64,000 nt of DNA from Rhizophagus irregularis (taxonomy: Eukaryota; Glomeromycota; Glomeromycetes; Glomerales; Glomeraceae): assembly GCF_026210795.1 (NCBI RefSeq), contig NC_089448.1:2356001-2420000 (forward strand). The letters run 5' to 3'. Of this stretch, positions 23,836 through 35,817 are shown piece by piece. The first letter of the stretch is position 1; each line of letters begins with the position of its first letter. The notes below the pieces were generated by a model that searched no databases, was not told the DNA's origin, and saw nothing but the letters and a program-made list of their open reading frames with translations. The translations under genes were made by a program, and so were the position numbers.

Positions 23836-26780
23836 CATTGAAAATTTGTAAACAAGCCAGACATTATTTAAGCACGTGTACATAAAATTAACAATAACTT
23901 AGTAATTTTATATTTAGTTGCTAGTCTTTTGATAAATGTATATAAAAATAAATAAATCAATCTTTTATAAACCTTTTTTTATATTAGTTTTTATTGTTTA
24001 TTAAAGTTTTAAAAAAGAAAGCATAAAAATACACCAAAAGTTTTTTTTTAGATAATTGTATCTAATTAGTTACATCTGATTTTTTATTTATATTACAGAT
24101 GCACGTTATATTTGTCGATAAAAAGCATTTATATATAAAAAAAATGCATAACATTTTACCAACACTTATTAGATCTAAGGATTATAATTATGATAGATGA
24201 TAAAAATTTATTATTGCAGAACCCTTACCATATTAAAGATACAAACCCAAGAATTGCATAATATTTTATAGAAGAAAGATCACTGTTTATCCATAAAAAA
24301 TAGTTAAAAACAGCTCATAAAAATTTTCTGCTTACCTTTTTAGTTTACAAAAAAATATGTAAAAGAAAACATATGATAATCACTAATATTTATTAGGTTC
24401 AAAAGTCTGCTCATAAAAGTATGTTAACATTAAATATATAAAAAGAAATGCATATTCGCATACTACTACTAATACTTATTAAATCCAGAAATATGTTCAC
24501 AAGAAATTGAAAAACAAACTGAAGTATTAGTGATTAGTATGTAAAAGGAGAATTTATAATGACTTCATTAATACTTACTATCTGTTTAAAAAAAAGTTTT
24601 AGCGTTTAGTGTGTAAATAAAGAACTCATAATAATAAAATTAACACTTTATTGTCCATTAGTATATATAGTTTTTAAAAATTTATAAATATTTGATCAGC
24701 TATCAAACTTATTAAATTACGTCAATGCGAGGGCATATAAAAATTAAACCCATAATTTAAATATAATAAATAAATAATAGTATAATAATATAATTATAAA
24801 TAAATAAATAATAGTATAACAATGTCTAAATGTCCCCAAAAATTAGAGGGAGATTTTTTTGTATTTCATGATATCTCAATATAAATTATTGGGACAGTAT
24901 GCTTATATGGCATATAGTATATATGTAAACTTAAGGGGCATAAAAGTTGGTACAAATGGCTAAAATCGACAATTTTCGGATCTTAATTCTGGCCGAAATT
25001 TTCTTAATTCCGGCCAAATTCGTAATGCCGGCCCAAATTACATTAAAATCGAAATTTTCAGGTCAAAGGTAACACCATATTTATGCAATGTAACATTTTT
25101 TCCAACAATAGTAAACATGTTCGTTCAAGGTTTGAAAAATATTTTTAAACCTTTTAAAAGTCAAAAACTTCACTTTATTCAGTTGCATCTGGCCAAAAAA
25201 AGTAGTCAATTATATGGTTATTTTAATACAACAAACTAATAAAAATTAAGAAAATTTATTTAACCTTATTCTTTTGCTTATTTTTTTTAAATATTCAATA
25301 AATATCTTTTATTTTGACGCTACTTTGTATTACTATATAAAAAAATATTTTACTTATTCATATTATACTATTTGTATTTATGACTTAACAAAGTAAATAG
25401 ACCTAATAGTCAATAAGAATTTTTCTATGAATAAATAATTTTTGTTTTATTTTCTTGTTAAACGAACTAAAATTAAAAATTTTAAAGTTTTTTTTAATGT
25501 TATAATAATTTACATGATTACTATAATATTAAGAATTAAGCATTAAATGTCTAATTTAAATAAACAAATAAAAACATAATATTTAACTATTTTTGCGATT
25601 AAACCTCATTTATACCACCCAAATAGATCTAATAATATTATTCTAATAAAAAAAAATTTTTTTTATTAGCACTATAATTAAAAAATTTAACAAAATTTAT
25701 AAATGACAAAAAATCTAGCTTAATAATCACCATTCTAAGCTTAACAAAAGTTGTTCATTTCACCAAATTATACCTAAAAATGAAATAATTGCTGGTTAAG
25801 AAAGCTTTTGTTAAGAGTTTTATTGAAATCAAGAAAATTTTTTTTTATTATAAAAATTGGTTTTTTGCGGTTTACACAAAATCTCCCTAAATAACTGCCC
25901 TTTTTAACTTAATAAATCTTTTTCTTCTCGTAAAATTACATATATTTGCATTATTTAAATTGTATTTTATACCCACCTTTAAGTTGCATTTTAAGGAAAA
26001 CTTCATTTTTGAGACGAACTTTCTTGTAATATGTAAAGAAAAAAAAAATATTACTAAAGAGGAAATGATGACGAATATTTATAGTACACATGATGAACTA
26101 TTAATTTACTTAATTTGTATAAGCATTGTATTAAAAATTTCTTTTTTTAGCTACGTGGTGATATATTCAATTATGGTTACACAAAATTATTTTAATTAAT
26201 GATCGGCAAGAGAAATGACATTTCCACTGACTGATAATAATATAATATAATTATAAATAAATAAATAATAGTATAATAATATAATTATAAATAAATAATA
26301 ATTTTTATTTTTATTTTTATATTATAGCTATATTTACTTATATATTAAATATAACAATAAAAAAACAAAATACATATAAGAACTAAGTATTTATGAAATA
26401 TAATTATTTCTTTAAAGAAAAAATCAACCTGTTACCTATATAATTACATTATTATTAAAAATAATGATACAACTAAAATCTCTAGTCAGAACCCATATTT
26501 TTCTTTCTAATAAAAAGCTAACTATATATAAATACTGTTAGGTATAGAATGTTTAACTTAAGGTAAATTTTATTTAAAAAAATGATAATAAAAAATAAAA
26601 CAGAAAACTAAAAAACTATAAAATAAAAAGTTCTGTTTTTAATTTAACTAATTGCTAGGTAAACTAAGCTATTACTTATTATGCAACTTTGTTTTTTTCT
26701 TTTAAGCTTTCTATTTATATTTGGTAGTTTTAGTTTCTTTTAATTCTTTCATCCTTTTATTATATTATTTAACAGCATTG
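23836..26780. other. AT-rich DNA without genes
   Basis: No gene is recognised. Degenerate repeats of CTAATACTTATTARATC occur at 24155, 24390, 24470 and 24565. AAATAAATAATAGTATAATAAT repeats lie near 24770-24830 and 26240-26300. A patch of GGCCGAAATT/GGCCAAATT words lies at 24990-25035. Short frames such as 25960-26199 are unsupported. Confidence 0.35.
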
Positions 26781-26782
26781 AC

Positions 26783-27115
26783 TAAGCGACCCAAATGACC
26801 AAATAACTAAATGAACTCAACACTGTCATTATTCATTTGGGTCCATTTTAACATTAAATGACAAATGACTTAGTCATTTAAAAATTACATTATAATTCTG
26901 GCCAGAACTATTCATACAATTTCACTATTTCATGGATAAAATTTTCACATGATATTAGAAGTTCATAATTTTGGCCGGCATCATTAACTTAACCTGAATT
27001 ATAAAGCATTAATTTTAAATGACTCAAATGACAAATGACCTAAATGACTAGGTCATTTGAAGGTCATTCAGAAGTCATCTCAAAATAGGCAAATGACCTA
27101 GTCATTTGCCATCAC
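26783..27115. repeat. Cluster of AAATGAC/GTCATTT heptamers
   Basis: The words AAATGAC or GTCATTT (and CAAATGA) occur more than a dozen times, partly as inverted pairs (AAATGACTAGGTCATTT at about 27043; AAATGACCTAGTCATTT near 27094). Spacing is irregular. It may be the remnant of a foldback element. No gene. Confidence 0.6.
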
Positions 27116-27125
27116 TGCCATTTAA

Positions 27126-27290
27126 TGTTGCTGCCCAAAACTCATTTAATGATAAAATTCAAAAATCTGAAACTTAAAAACTTTATTTTTAATGAAAAAA
27201 TTGGTAAATCCAAAACTTTCCTAAATTATAATAGTTTCAGATTGAATTTTGACTAAACTAAAATTTTGAAAAAATAGTTTTGGCAAGCAT
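27126..27290. repeat. MITE family B, copy 1
   Basis: Starts TGTTGCTGCCCAAAACTC and ends AGTTTTGGCAAGCAT, an imperfect inverted pair. It shares most of its length with 36330-36545. About 165 bp, non-coding. Confidence 0.65.
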
Positions 27291-27950
27291 CTTTAATACT
27301 ATTGGTTGATAATATTCATATTAAAAATTAGATTATAACTAATTTTCACCTGGAGTGATATCTCTCGGGTGATATCACCCATCGATTTTATTATAATTTA
27401 ATAAGTTTAAATAGGTGATTTAATCTAGGTGATTTCGCCTATTAATTTTATTAATAAATTTTATTTTAATATAAGTGATATCACCTGAAAAACGAAATTA
27501 AATATTTTGCGATGATATAATGTTTACATTGATCGTGGTACTATTGTTATACTGCATTGTTATCGTTATTGTATTTACGAACTATTTCAAAAATTCTCAC
27601 TCTGATTTCGTTAAAAAAAACTTTTATCTTGTTTCGCTTCTCTAAAGAATTAGTTTTCGAATAAAATTAATAAAATTAGTATCACTTTTGTTTCTATTTG
27701 CTGATATCACTTACATAAAACTGCAATACGGAACTTTAAAGTCACTTACAATGGAAAATATCGTTTTAAATACAAACTTTTCTTATAATAATTTGTACGA
27801 TAGTTCCGACCCACTATTTAACTCTTATTATGACTCTTCATATAATGATTCTGATCTTTTATCAAACTTCGCCATAATTCTTGGCCGATACTTTTAACGC
27901 TATTTAATTTCTTATACGATTTTTCTGACTTGTTTCTTGAAAATGATGAG

Positions 27951-28362
27951 ATAGCTAATGAAATTCAAATAGGAAATGAAAGTTTAGTAGATTTTTTAAA
28001 AGATCATATGAAGAGCCAGTCAGAAAGATAGTGAGTATTATGATCAACGAATCTAACCTGTTATTGAATTTTTCAATACTTAATTTCTTACATGATTTTC
28101 TGATCCGTTTCTCAAAATCATGAACAGATAACGAAATTCAACTAGGAAACGATATTATAGGAAATTATTTGGATGATCATCAGGAAGAAAATAGTGAGTA
28201 CTACGATCAAAAATTTTAACCTGTTATTCTGTTCTTATTATTTGATTTTTCCGATCTGATACTTGATTTCTCATATGATTCTTTTAATCTATTCCTTAAA
28301 AATTATGAACAGATAACGAAAATCAAACAGGAAATGAAAGTATAAATACTGTAAGAAATCAT
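27951..28362 (+). repeat. Tandemly repeated exon in the MULE 5' region
   Basis: Three units about 180 bp apart contain a 3' splice site, a short acidic exon and (in the first two) a GTGAGT donor. Copy 2 is 28128-28193 (NEIQLGNDIIGNYLDDHQEEN) with phase-1 borders on both sides. Copy 3 opens at 28313 (NENQTGNESINTVRNHLENY) and runs into the FAR1 exon. Copy 1 (about 27955-28030, NEIQIGNESLVDFLKDH) has lost phase by one base. Flanking intron sequence is repeated as well. Confidence 0.7.
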
Positions 28363-28902
28363 TTGGAAAATTATCATCATGAAGAAGAATATGACGATAG
28401 TGAATATGAGAGTGAGTATGAGAGTGAAGAAGAAAACGGATTAGAATTAAATCAAGGAAAAGAATTTAGTTCATGGGAACTTGCTGAGTCATACCTTAAT
28501 GAATATGCAAAACAACAAGGATTCTGCCTTCGTAAAAAAAGGCGTATACCAGATCCAAATGATAAAACGATTACTAAACGCAGAACGTATGAATGCTTTC
28601 GCATCAAACAGCATGAAACTCAAAAGACTATCTTAGTGGAAAATAGGAGGGATAGAGATTCTGAAATGATTGGATGCTCTTGGCATATTAATCTTGCATT
28701 TCTTAAATCTTCAAATGGTGTTCGGATTAACAGTATAATTGGTAAACACAATCATGATATGAACCTACTTGTTGGTGAAATAGCACCAAAATATCGAAAA
28801 TTAACTAACAAAATGATTGAAAAAGTTAAATTTTAGATGATTCAAGGGAAAATGGGCATATCAACTCAATACAATCTCCTGGTGGCCTTGTTTCCAAATA
28901 AA

Positions 28903-29328
28903 GAGTCCCGTTAAAGCGGGGTAGAATCATGTGATTTAAAATTATAATGATTTGATAAATTTTTTATAAACTAAAATTAAAGTGAACTTGAAAATCATTA
29001 AATAAGTGTATTTCAGCCTGCTTCACAAGTTTACTTAGGGAGAAAAAGTGGATTTTGAACAATGTTTTTGACTTTACATATGAGCAACGAATTTTGCTGA
29101 TCATACCCAAAAAAAGATAGATCAATTTTAACGAAATTGAAAAAGTTGAATAAATTGAAAACGGTGTTCTAAACCTCATTTTGTGCTCTAAGTAAACTTT
29201 TAGCGCAACGAGGTCAAAATGCACTTAATATATGTTTATTTGGAAGGTTTTATATATAATAAAGAGTTTTATTTAAAAAAAAGAAAAATTTTGAAAGTCA
29301 CGTGATTCTACCCTGCTTTAACGGTCTC
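28903..29328. mobile_element. MULE-like MITE inside the transposase gene (426 bp)
   Basis: Target duplication CCAAATAAA (28894-28902) / CCAGATAAA (29329-29337), 8 of 9 matching. TIRs GAGTCCCGTTAAAGC and, inverted, GAGACCGTTAAAGC continue into GGGTAGAATCAYGTGA. Removing it restores the reading LFPNK-VINKKDLSN in frame. Non-coding. Confidence 0.85.
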
Positions 29329-30321
29329 CCAGATAAAGTAATTAACAAAAAGGATTTAAGTAACGCTATTCAGCAATTTAAAAAACAAGCAAAACCTAAT
29401 AAAAATGATGCATGTCAAATGCTTACCGATCTATATTTGAAGAAAGAAATTGATCCAAGATGGATTATAAAGCTGCGTTTTGACCTTGACGAAAGAAGGT
29501 TAAATTCATTATTTTGGATGTCTCCTGACCAAGTAAATGCTTATGGAAGATATCATGATATTGTAATTATTAATACAACATCAAAAACTAATCAATTTGA
29601 TATGTTGTTGATGCTAATTATAGTGGTTGATAATAACTTCAAAAGTTTAATAGTAGCAGCAGCTGTTTTGGAAGATGAGACTGAAGCTACTTTTTCGTGG
29701 GTTTTACAAAAATTAAAAAATTCATGTGACGTAACACCAACAGCCCTATATTCTGATGCTGATCCGGCCTTAATAACGGCTGTAAAAAAAAATTATTCAG
29801 TAACACAGCATTTTCATTGTATTTTTCATATAGATTTGAATTTAAGAAAAAAACTTAAAGGAAAATTACACGATCAATTTGAACTTTTTCGTGCTAAATT
29901 TTTAGCAATGCGTAATTCTTTATGCCATAAAAAGTTTGAAATAGAATGGAAAGCACTTACTGACAAATTTCCAGCTTGTGAACAATATCTTACAAGAGTT
30001 TTATATCCTTGTAAACGTAGTTGGGCAAGTTACGCTATCAACCAAAATTTCACTGCAGGGATTCAAAGCACACAACGGGTAGAAGTAATGAACAAAATAA
30101 TTAAAGATAAATTGAATAGATCTTCATGTTTAACTGATGTTGTTAAAGAAGTTCAAAAAACATTTGATCAACAATCAAAAAAAGCAATACTAAGTGAATG
30201 TAAAAATGAAATTCCAACAAAAGGAATACCATCTATAATGGATGAATATTTTCCAGAACTTGATAAGATTTTGCGAGAGTATTTGACACCACAAATTCTT
30301 CAAAAACAACGTGATCAAATT

Positions 30322-30475
30322 ATACTTCTCCGCTAATTAATTACGTCGTATTTCGGCGAACGGACCAATTCACTATTTATTATAAAATTACTATGAATTA
30401 ATTACGTCTGTCAAAATACATTACGTCTGTCAAAATAAATTTAATTAGTATTTTGTCATTTTGACGAAAAGTATA
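30322..30475. mobile_element. MULE-like MITE inside the transposase gene (154 bp)
   Basis: Exact 9-bp duplication GATCAAATT at 30313-30321 and 30476-30484. Short TIRs ATACTTCTCCGC and, inverted, TATACTTTTCGTC. Removing it rejoins QKQRDQI with AQSLCYNTIL. A diverged relative lies at about 52435-52561 (ATTACTATAAATTAATTA..., ending ACACAAAGTATA). Confidence 0.8.
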
Positions 30476-31589
30476 GATCAAATTGCTCAATCATTATGCT
30501 ATAATACAATATTGATTAAAGATTGGTTACCACTTTTGGACGTAAGTTACTAATAGTTAATTAAAGTGAGAACTTAATGTTAGTATTAATAATAGTAATA
30601 ACAGTTACTAACAACTAAAAAATATTTTTTTTTTTTAGATTGGAGATGATTTTTATCAACAAAAAATGGCTAGAAAAGATGATTATGACCAACCTCAATC
30701 TCTATTTTCTTCATTAATTGAAAATATATCACACAATAGTATTCAGCAAGTATGGAAAGTAACTAGACATCGTGGACAAAAATCAGAACCACAATATGTT
30801 ATTCTTCTTAATGATAGTTCACATTTATGTACTTGTCTTTGGCTTATTAATAGAGGAATTATATGCAGGCACTTTTTTCGGGTTATGTCTTATTCAACTA
30901 CTGCACAGTTTCATATATCACTTGTTCCTCAATGATGGTATAATAATAGTAAATATAATGAACATGAGAAAAATGTAATGCCAATATATCATATTGGAGA
31001 AAATAAGTTGAGTGAGTTAGAACAGCCCATACCTCAATTATCATTTCAACATCTCGCAAATTTTAGGCAAACTCCTAATATTGTATAACTGCAGGGTCCT
31101 AAACAAAAGTATGGATTTGGTATGGGATATGCTAAAAAAGCTCTTGATTTGGCTATTCGAACTGATAAAGTTGATGAATTTGTTAATCAAGTAAAATGTT
31201 TTATTGAAAATACAAAAGTAGAATTATCCGAACATCAGGAAAATATAGTTTCTATGCATATTGGTGATCCATTAAGAGTACAACATAAAGGTAGACAACC
31301 TAATAGGTACAGATCATGTGGTGAACCCCAAAAAAAGAAAGCAAGGCATATGCGAAATATAACTAATATCATTAATAATGAAAATGAAGAGAGAGTTGTA
31401 GCAACTCAAGCTGGTAAAACAAGAGAAAGACATTGTAAAAAATGCCATCAAACTGGTCATTATGCCCCACAATGTCCAAATGTTTAATAATTTTTTTGAG
31501 ATGTATGGGTCATTTTATTAAATATCATATAATAATAACAGATAATAAAATTTTTTATATGAGTGAATTACCGACTATTTTTTTTTTCA

Positions 31590-31762
31590 AGTGAAATCAT
31601 CTGATTTACAATTAAATTTTTATAGGACGTGAAATCACCTGATTTTTTTAATTAAATTTTTATAGGACGTGAAATCACCTGATTTTTTCAATTAAATTTT
31701 TATAGGACGTGAAATCACCTGATTTTTTCAATTAAATTTTTATAGGACGTGAAATTACCTGG
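31590..31762. repeat. 40-bp subterminal tandem array of the MULE
   Basis: TATAGGACGT starts at 31621, 31661, 31701 and 31741, an exact 40-bp period. Each unit carries GTGAAATCACCTG, itself related to the element terminus. Such subterminal arrays are commonly transposase-binding sites, but that role is inferred. Confidence 0.85.
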
Positions 31763-32051
31763 GTGAAATCACCCTAGGTGATCTTCACCCGGAGAGAAAG
31801 TTAGCAATAGTCTAAAAATTATATCATTATTCACTAAATATTTCAGTCTTATTTATTTTATTTTATTAATTAAAAGGTAATTTTTTGTATATAGGTATTT
31901 TATATGTTTATAATTTGCTTTAGTTGCTGATTTTCTTTTAAAAAATCTTTTTTATGTAAATTTATATATTATATAAAAATTATCTTTATCATATATATGG
32001 TTAAAGATAATTTTTTAATTTAAACTATTAAATATGCACTGATTTGAGACT

Positions 32052-33437
32052 AAAGTTCTGTATAAACCAGCTTGAGCTGAGCTACAGTCTGGCTTAGCTC
32101 AGGTTGAAAAAAAAAATTCTGGCTGAGCAAAATAAATAATTAACGTAAAAATTTCAGTTCAAGCTAAAATGAATTGAACTGAGTCATGAAAACCATAGTT
32201 CGAGCCAAGCCAGATTTGAGCTTTATCTTCAGTAAAACGTTTTGCAACATTTTTTATTAAAATATTAAAAAAAATGTTGCAAAACATTTTTTTTTAATAT
32301 AATATTACAAAAAAAACATTTTCACAACATTTTTTATTAAACAATTAAAAAAAATGTTTTTACAATATTTTTTATTAGACAATTAAAAAAATGTTTTTGC
32401 AATATTTTTTATTAAACAATTAAAAAAAATGTTTTCACAACATTTTTTATTAAATAACTAAAAAAACATTACAAAACATTTTTTTTAATATACACTACTT
32501 AGACAAAAGTAGCGAAAATTCATATTTTATTAATTACTTGAAAATGTACATAATAATAATACCTGAAATTTTAATATGTGATAACGTAAACAATACAGAA
32601 TATATATTCAAAATTTTATTGTTATAGCATTTATACAACTACATTAATTAAAGAAAACCCAGAAAGAAATTTTAACAATTATCTATATATTATATAATAA
32701 AAATAGTCTGATACTGTCAGTTTATTAGGAATTATACATAATAATAATGATACCAGTAATTTTAATATGTAGTAGTACAGGTTCTTTAATTAATATATAT
32801 ACATCAAATATCTTTTTTCTAGTTTTTGTTTTTATATGAATTATAAAAAAAATTGAAAGAAAATTAAATTATAAAAACAATAGTACAGTATGTACTGTTG
32901 CTAATTACCAAATTTTATTTTTTAATTAATATAGTTGTATGAAGGCTAGAACTATGAAATTTTGAATATATATTCTTTATTATCTATGTTATTATATATT
33001 AAAATTTCAAGTATTATTAATATGTATGTTTTTGAGTAATTAATAAAATATGATGAATTCCTGCTACTTTTGTCCAAGTAGTGTATTATGCAAAGAATAT
33101 TTTTGCAACGTTTTATTAAAATATTAAAAAAAAACGTTGCAAAACATTTTTTTTTAAATATATTATTATAAAAAAAATGTTGCAAAACATTTTTTTAAAA
33201 TATACTATTATACAAAAAATGGTTTATAATATTTTTTGTATGACAACTCAAGCCAGTTTGAGCTTTTTAAGCTAAACTTATTACTGGCTTGAACTTTTTG
33301 AGTCAAGCCTATTACTGGCTCAAACTCTTTTCAAGTTAGCTCACAAGTCACTAAACCAATTTAATCATGGCTCAGCTCAACTTAGATTGAAAAGTTTAAG
33401 CCAACTTGTAAGATAGCTTGATTTATGCAAAACTTTA
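32052..33437. mobile_element. MULE-like non-autonomous element with 9-bp duplication
   Basis: Duplication TTTGAGACT (32043-32051) / CTTGAGACT (33438-33446). Ends AAAGTTCTGTATAAACCAG and, inverted, TAAAGTTTTGCATAAATCA. Inside are AGCTTGAGC/GCTCAAGC-type inverted words, a tandem array of AACATTTTTTATTAAA units (32230-32490, about 40 bp each; also 33100-33200) and a nested Tc1-like element. Same family as 33720-34111. Confidence 0.75.
32493..33083. mobile_element. Tc1/mariner-type element, 591 bp, long TIRs
   Basis: CACTACTTAGACAAAAGTAG at the left and, inverted, CACTACTTGGACAAAAGTAG at the right, flanked by TA on both sides. Similarity of the two arms extends about 130 bp inward. No transposase. 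A decayed half-copy starts at 55744. Confidence 0.85.
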
Positions 33438-33719
33438 CTTGAGACTTTGTTAAATAAAAATGCTTGGTTATTTAACTTAGTAAACTGCTCTTTGAGTATT
33501 GATTTTTTATTTTAATAAATAATGGGAAGAGTAAGAAACTACCAGTATATTACTATTACTAAGTAGTCTTCACTTTTTCATATTATTGTTTATACCTTTA
33601 AATCATCTCTTTATAAATAAATCTTTTTTTTTTATATTAGAATTTAATTCTTCTTTTTTATATTCTAAGTAAATTATTCAATACTGTATCAGCCTATTAT
33701 CTTCATGTCTTTTATAGGT

Positions 33720-34111
33720 AAAGCTCTACATAAGCCAGCTTGAGCCAAGAACCAAGGCAGCTCAGCTTGGCTCATTATTGCTCTTAAAAGCTCACAAACT
33801 ATTTCATTTTCAAAATCATATAAAATTTATTATAACTAAAATTTCAAAACATGATAACTTCACCAATATTGCTCTCCAAATTTAATGATTTTACTACCAT
33901 TAGATTCATCTTATCAAGAGGAATCGAATGGTAGTAAATTTATTAAATTTGGAGCAATATTGGCGAAGTTATCACGTTTTGAAACTTTAGTTTTAATTTT
34001 CAATAAATTAAGCCAAGCCAGCACCAAGTCAAACTATAACTGCAGCTTGGTTTGATTTGGCTTGGCTTAGCTTAAAAGCTCACAAGCTGGCTTGACTCAT
34101 GTAGAGCACTA
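33720..34111. mobile_element. MULE-like MITE, 392 bp, exact 9-bp duplication
   Basis: TTTATAGGT at 33711-33719 and 34112-34120. Ends AAAGCTCTACATAAGCCAGC and, inverted, GTGCTCTACATGAGTCAAGC. In its centre, 33849-33985 is a palindrome built around a copy of the shared module (ACCATTAGATTCATCTTATC then its inverse). Non-coding. Confidence 0.85.
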
Positions 34112-34527
34112 TTTATAGGTTTTTTTCCTTTATATACAAGTTGTTTTATATAACTAATACCTTTATGCTTTAAATAAATCTTTTTTTACTTGCTATATAT
34201 ATCTTCATTAAATATAGCTTTTACTAATGAAACCTTAAGTAGGGTTAAATGGTCTGTTTCTTACATTTTCAACAAACTTTTTTATTGTTTAATAGTATAA
34301 TAACATATAATTGTAAATGCAAGTTATATGATAATTTAAAACTAAAATACCATATAATGTATCTGATACTGAAGTTAATCGTTTAATTAATAATTAATAT
34401 TTTTCTAATAATAAAAACTAAAGTCTGTTAAAGTATATAATTTTCATTTCCTTTGATATTAGTAATATAAGTATTACTATTATACTTGTGTTTTAGTATT
34501 ATAAAAATACATAATTATATAAGGGTT

Positions 34528-34812
34528 TAAAATTTGTGTGCACATACGCATATGCGCACTCCCATGGATATATTATATATAAAAGTCAAAAATGACATTC
34601 TAAACCCTTCATGGTTCATTAAGTAAAGTTGTAGAATGGGCAAAAATACACATAATAAATAAATTTTAAGGCTCTACAATATGTACGTAAGAGTTGCAGC
34701 ATGAATATTTAAAAAAATCGGGATTTTACTAAAGTCATGATCAACAAATTTACTATATAAAAATTACCAAAAATGGAAGGGTGCGCACATGCGCAGGTGC
34801 GCACAAATTTTA
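34528..34812. repeat. MITE with alternating purine-pyrimidine TIRs (285 bp)
   Basis: TAAAATTTGTGTGCACATAC at the left and, inverted, TAAAATTTGTGCGCACCTGC at the right. The next bases are CGCATATGCGCAC and GCATGTGCGCAC. The long runs of alternating purine and pyrimidine could adopt Z-form. No gene. Confidence 0.8.
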
Positions 34813-34865
34813 TTTCTATTATATAATTCTATAATTATTAAGTAATTTATTAGAAAAACTCTATA

Positions 34866-35064
34866 CAGTCGACCTCCTATATAGTCACCTTTTGTATAAT
34901 CACAACATATAAAATTCCCCTTTATAAGCACACCATATTTTAGCCCCAATGTACTAATAAATATATTAGAAAAACCTTCTCTATAATCACAACATATGAC
35001 TTTTTTTATAATCACACCCTTTTTTTTTGGTTCCAAGGAGTGTGACTATAAAGGAGGCTGACTG
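34866..35064. mobile_element. Pogo-like MITE, short copy (199 bp)
   Basis: CAGTCGACCTCCTATATAG and, inverted, CAGTCAGCCTCCTTTATAG, with TA on both sides. Internal ATAATCACA words mimic the termini. No coding; frames on the minus strand are by chance. Confidence 0.8.
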
Positions 35065-35817
35065 TATTCTATAATTAATTTTAGACTTCATAATTAATTT
35101 CATATTATGAAAATATTTAGCCAGAATTAGCCTTAATTTTAACCAATTTATATATAAAAACTTTAATAAATAATAACTCAACATTTAAAAATCTGTTTGG
35201 GATAATCTTACTACCATTTAATTTATCTTGATAAGGCAATTTTAATAGTAGTAAGATCATTTAAATCCAATTACTAGATCATACTCTAATACTAATAACT
35301 TTTAAATATTTATAGCATAAATTGTCTCTATCATTATAATGAATTGAATAGTGTAAATTCATTTAAATTCAATCACTAAATCATGTTCTAACATCAAAAA
35401 TCATTAAATAATTATAGTAATTTAACTCCATTAATATTAATATTATAGAAAAAGAATACATATTATTAGATTTAACTCAATAGAACAAATCGAATAGTAA
35501 TAAAATCATTAAAATCTGATTACTAGATCCTGCAAAATTCACAATTTTGCACTATTATGCAAATTTTAGAATTTCAGAATACGTAATTAATTTTATAATA
35601 TATAATTAATTAAATTAATTACAATTTTATAATTCAGATTTTGGATTTGCCAATTGAATTTTAGAAATAACTATAATTATCATAGTCAAATAGTTGGATA
35701 TACAAAATTTAATATTATTTACATGCTTCTTATTACTAATAATATTATATAGGAGTTTATATTTCTTCATTAATATTCATTTGTTATTTATGAATATTTG
35801 TAATTATATGTTATTTT
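35065..35817. other. AT-rich DNA with diverged palindromic modules
   Basis: Holds decayed copies of the shared module at about 35207-35250 and 35461-35500, in the same order and flanks (AATATTAAT..., AATCACTAGATC) as inside the pogo-like elements. No gene. Confidence 0.5.

Larger units (their letters stand above)
27751..31487 (+). pseudogene. FAR1/MULE transposase gene, interrupted
   Basis: Start MENIVLNTNFSYNNL at 27751. Coding blocks: the repeated acidic exons (28128-28193; 28313 on); a FAR1 DNA-binding domain (28430-28836: SWELAESYLNEYAKQQGF...GCSWHINLAF...KHNHDMN); a MULE DDE core (29330-30320: INTTSKTNQF, LYSDADPALI, HFHCIFHI); a block at 30476-30541 (AQSLCYNTILIKDW); an authentic intron 30542-30638; a SWIM zinc finger (CTCLWLINRGIICRHFF, about 30827-30880); and a C-terminal knuckle CKKCHQTGHYAPQC (31434-31478). 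Defects: TAG at 28834, TGA near 30933 (VPQ*WY), TAA near 31086, two MITE insertions, and Asn where the first catalytic Asp is usual. It cannot make active protein as it stands. Confidence 0.85.
27340..31797 (+). mobile_element. FAR1-type Mutator-like element (MULE), decayed
   Basis: The left end (CTCTCGGGTGATATCACC, about 27360) and inverted right end (CTCTCCGGGTGAAGATCACC, ending about 31795) bracket a FAR1-type transposase gene. Both subterminal zones are rich in GGTGAT/ATCACC words. The right end holds a 40-bp tandem array with GTGAAATCACCTG in each unit. Target duplication was not found, so exact ends are uncertain. The element carries two inserted MITEs (28903-29328, 30322-30475). Confidence 0.75.

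Noticed and set aside
25960-26199. 79-codon plus-strand frame
   Set aside because: Hydrophobic, AT-driven composition, no family signal or splice context.
31590-32490. CRISPR-like array
   Set aside because: The 40-bp repeats have no unique spacers and belong to a eukaryotic transposon end and an AT-rich element.
34764-35184. Two minus-strand frames of 65-90 codons
   Set aside because: Lie over MITE termini (34528-34812) and a pogo-like MITE; composition artefacts.
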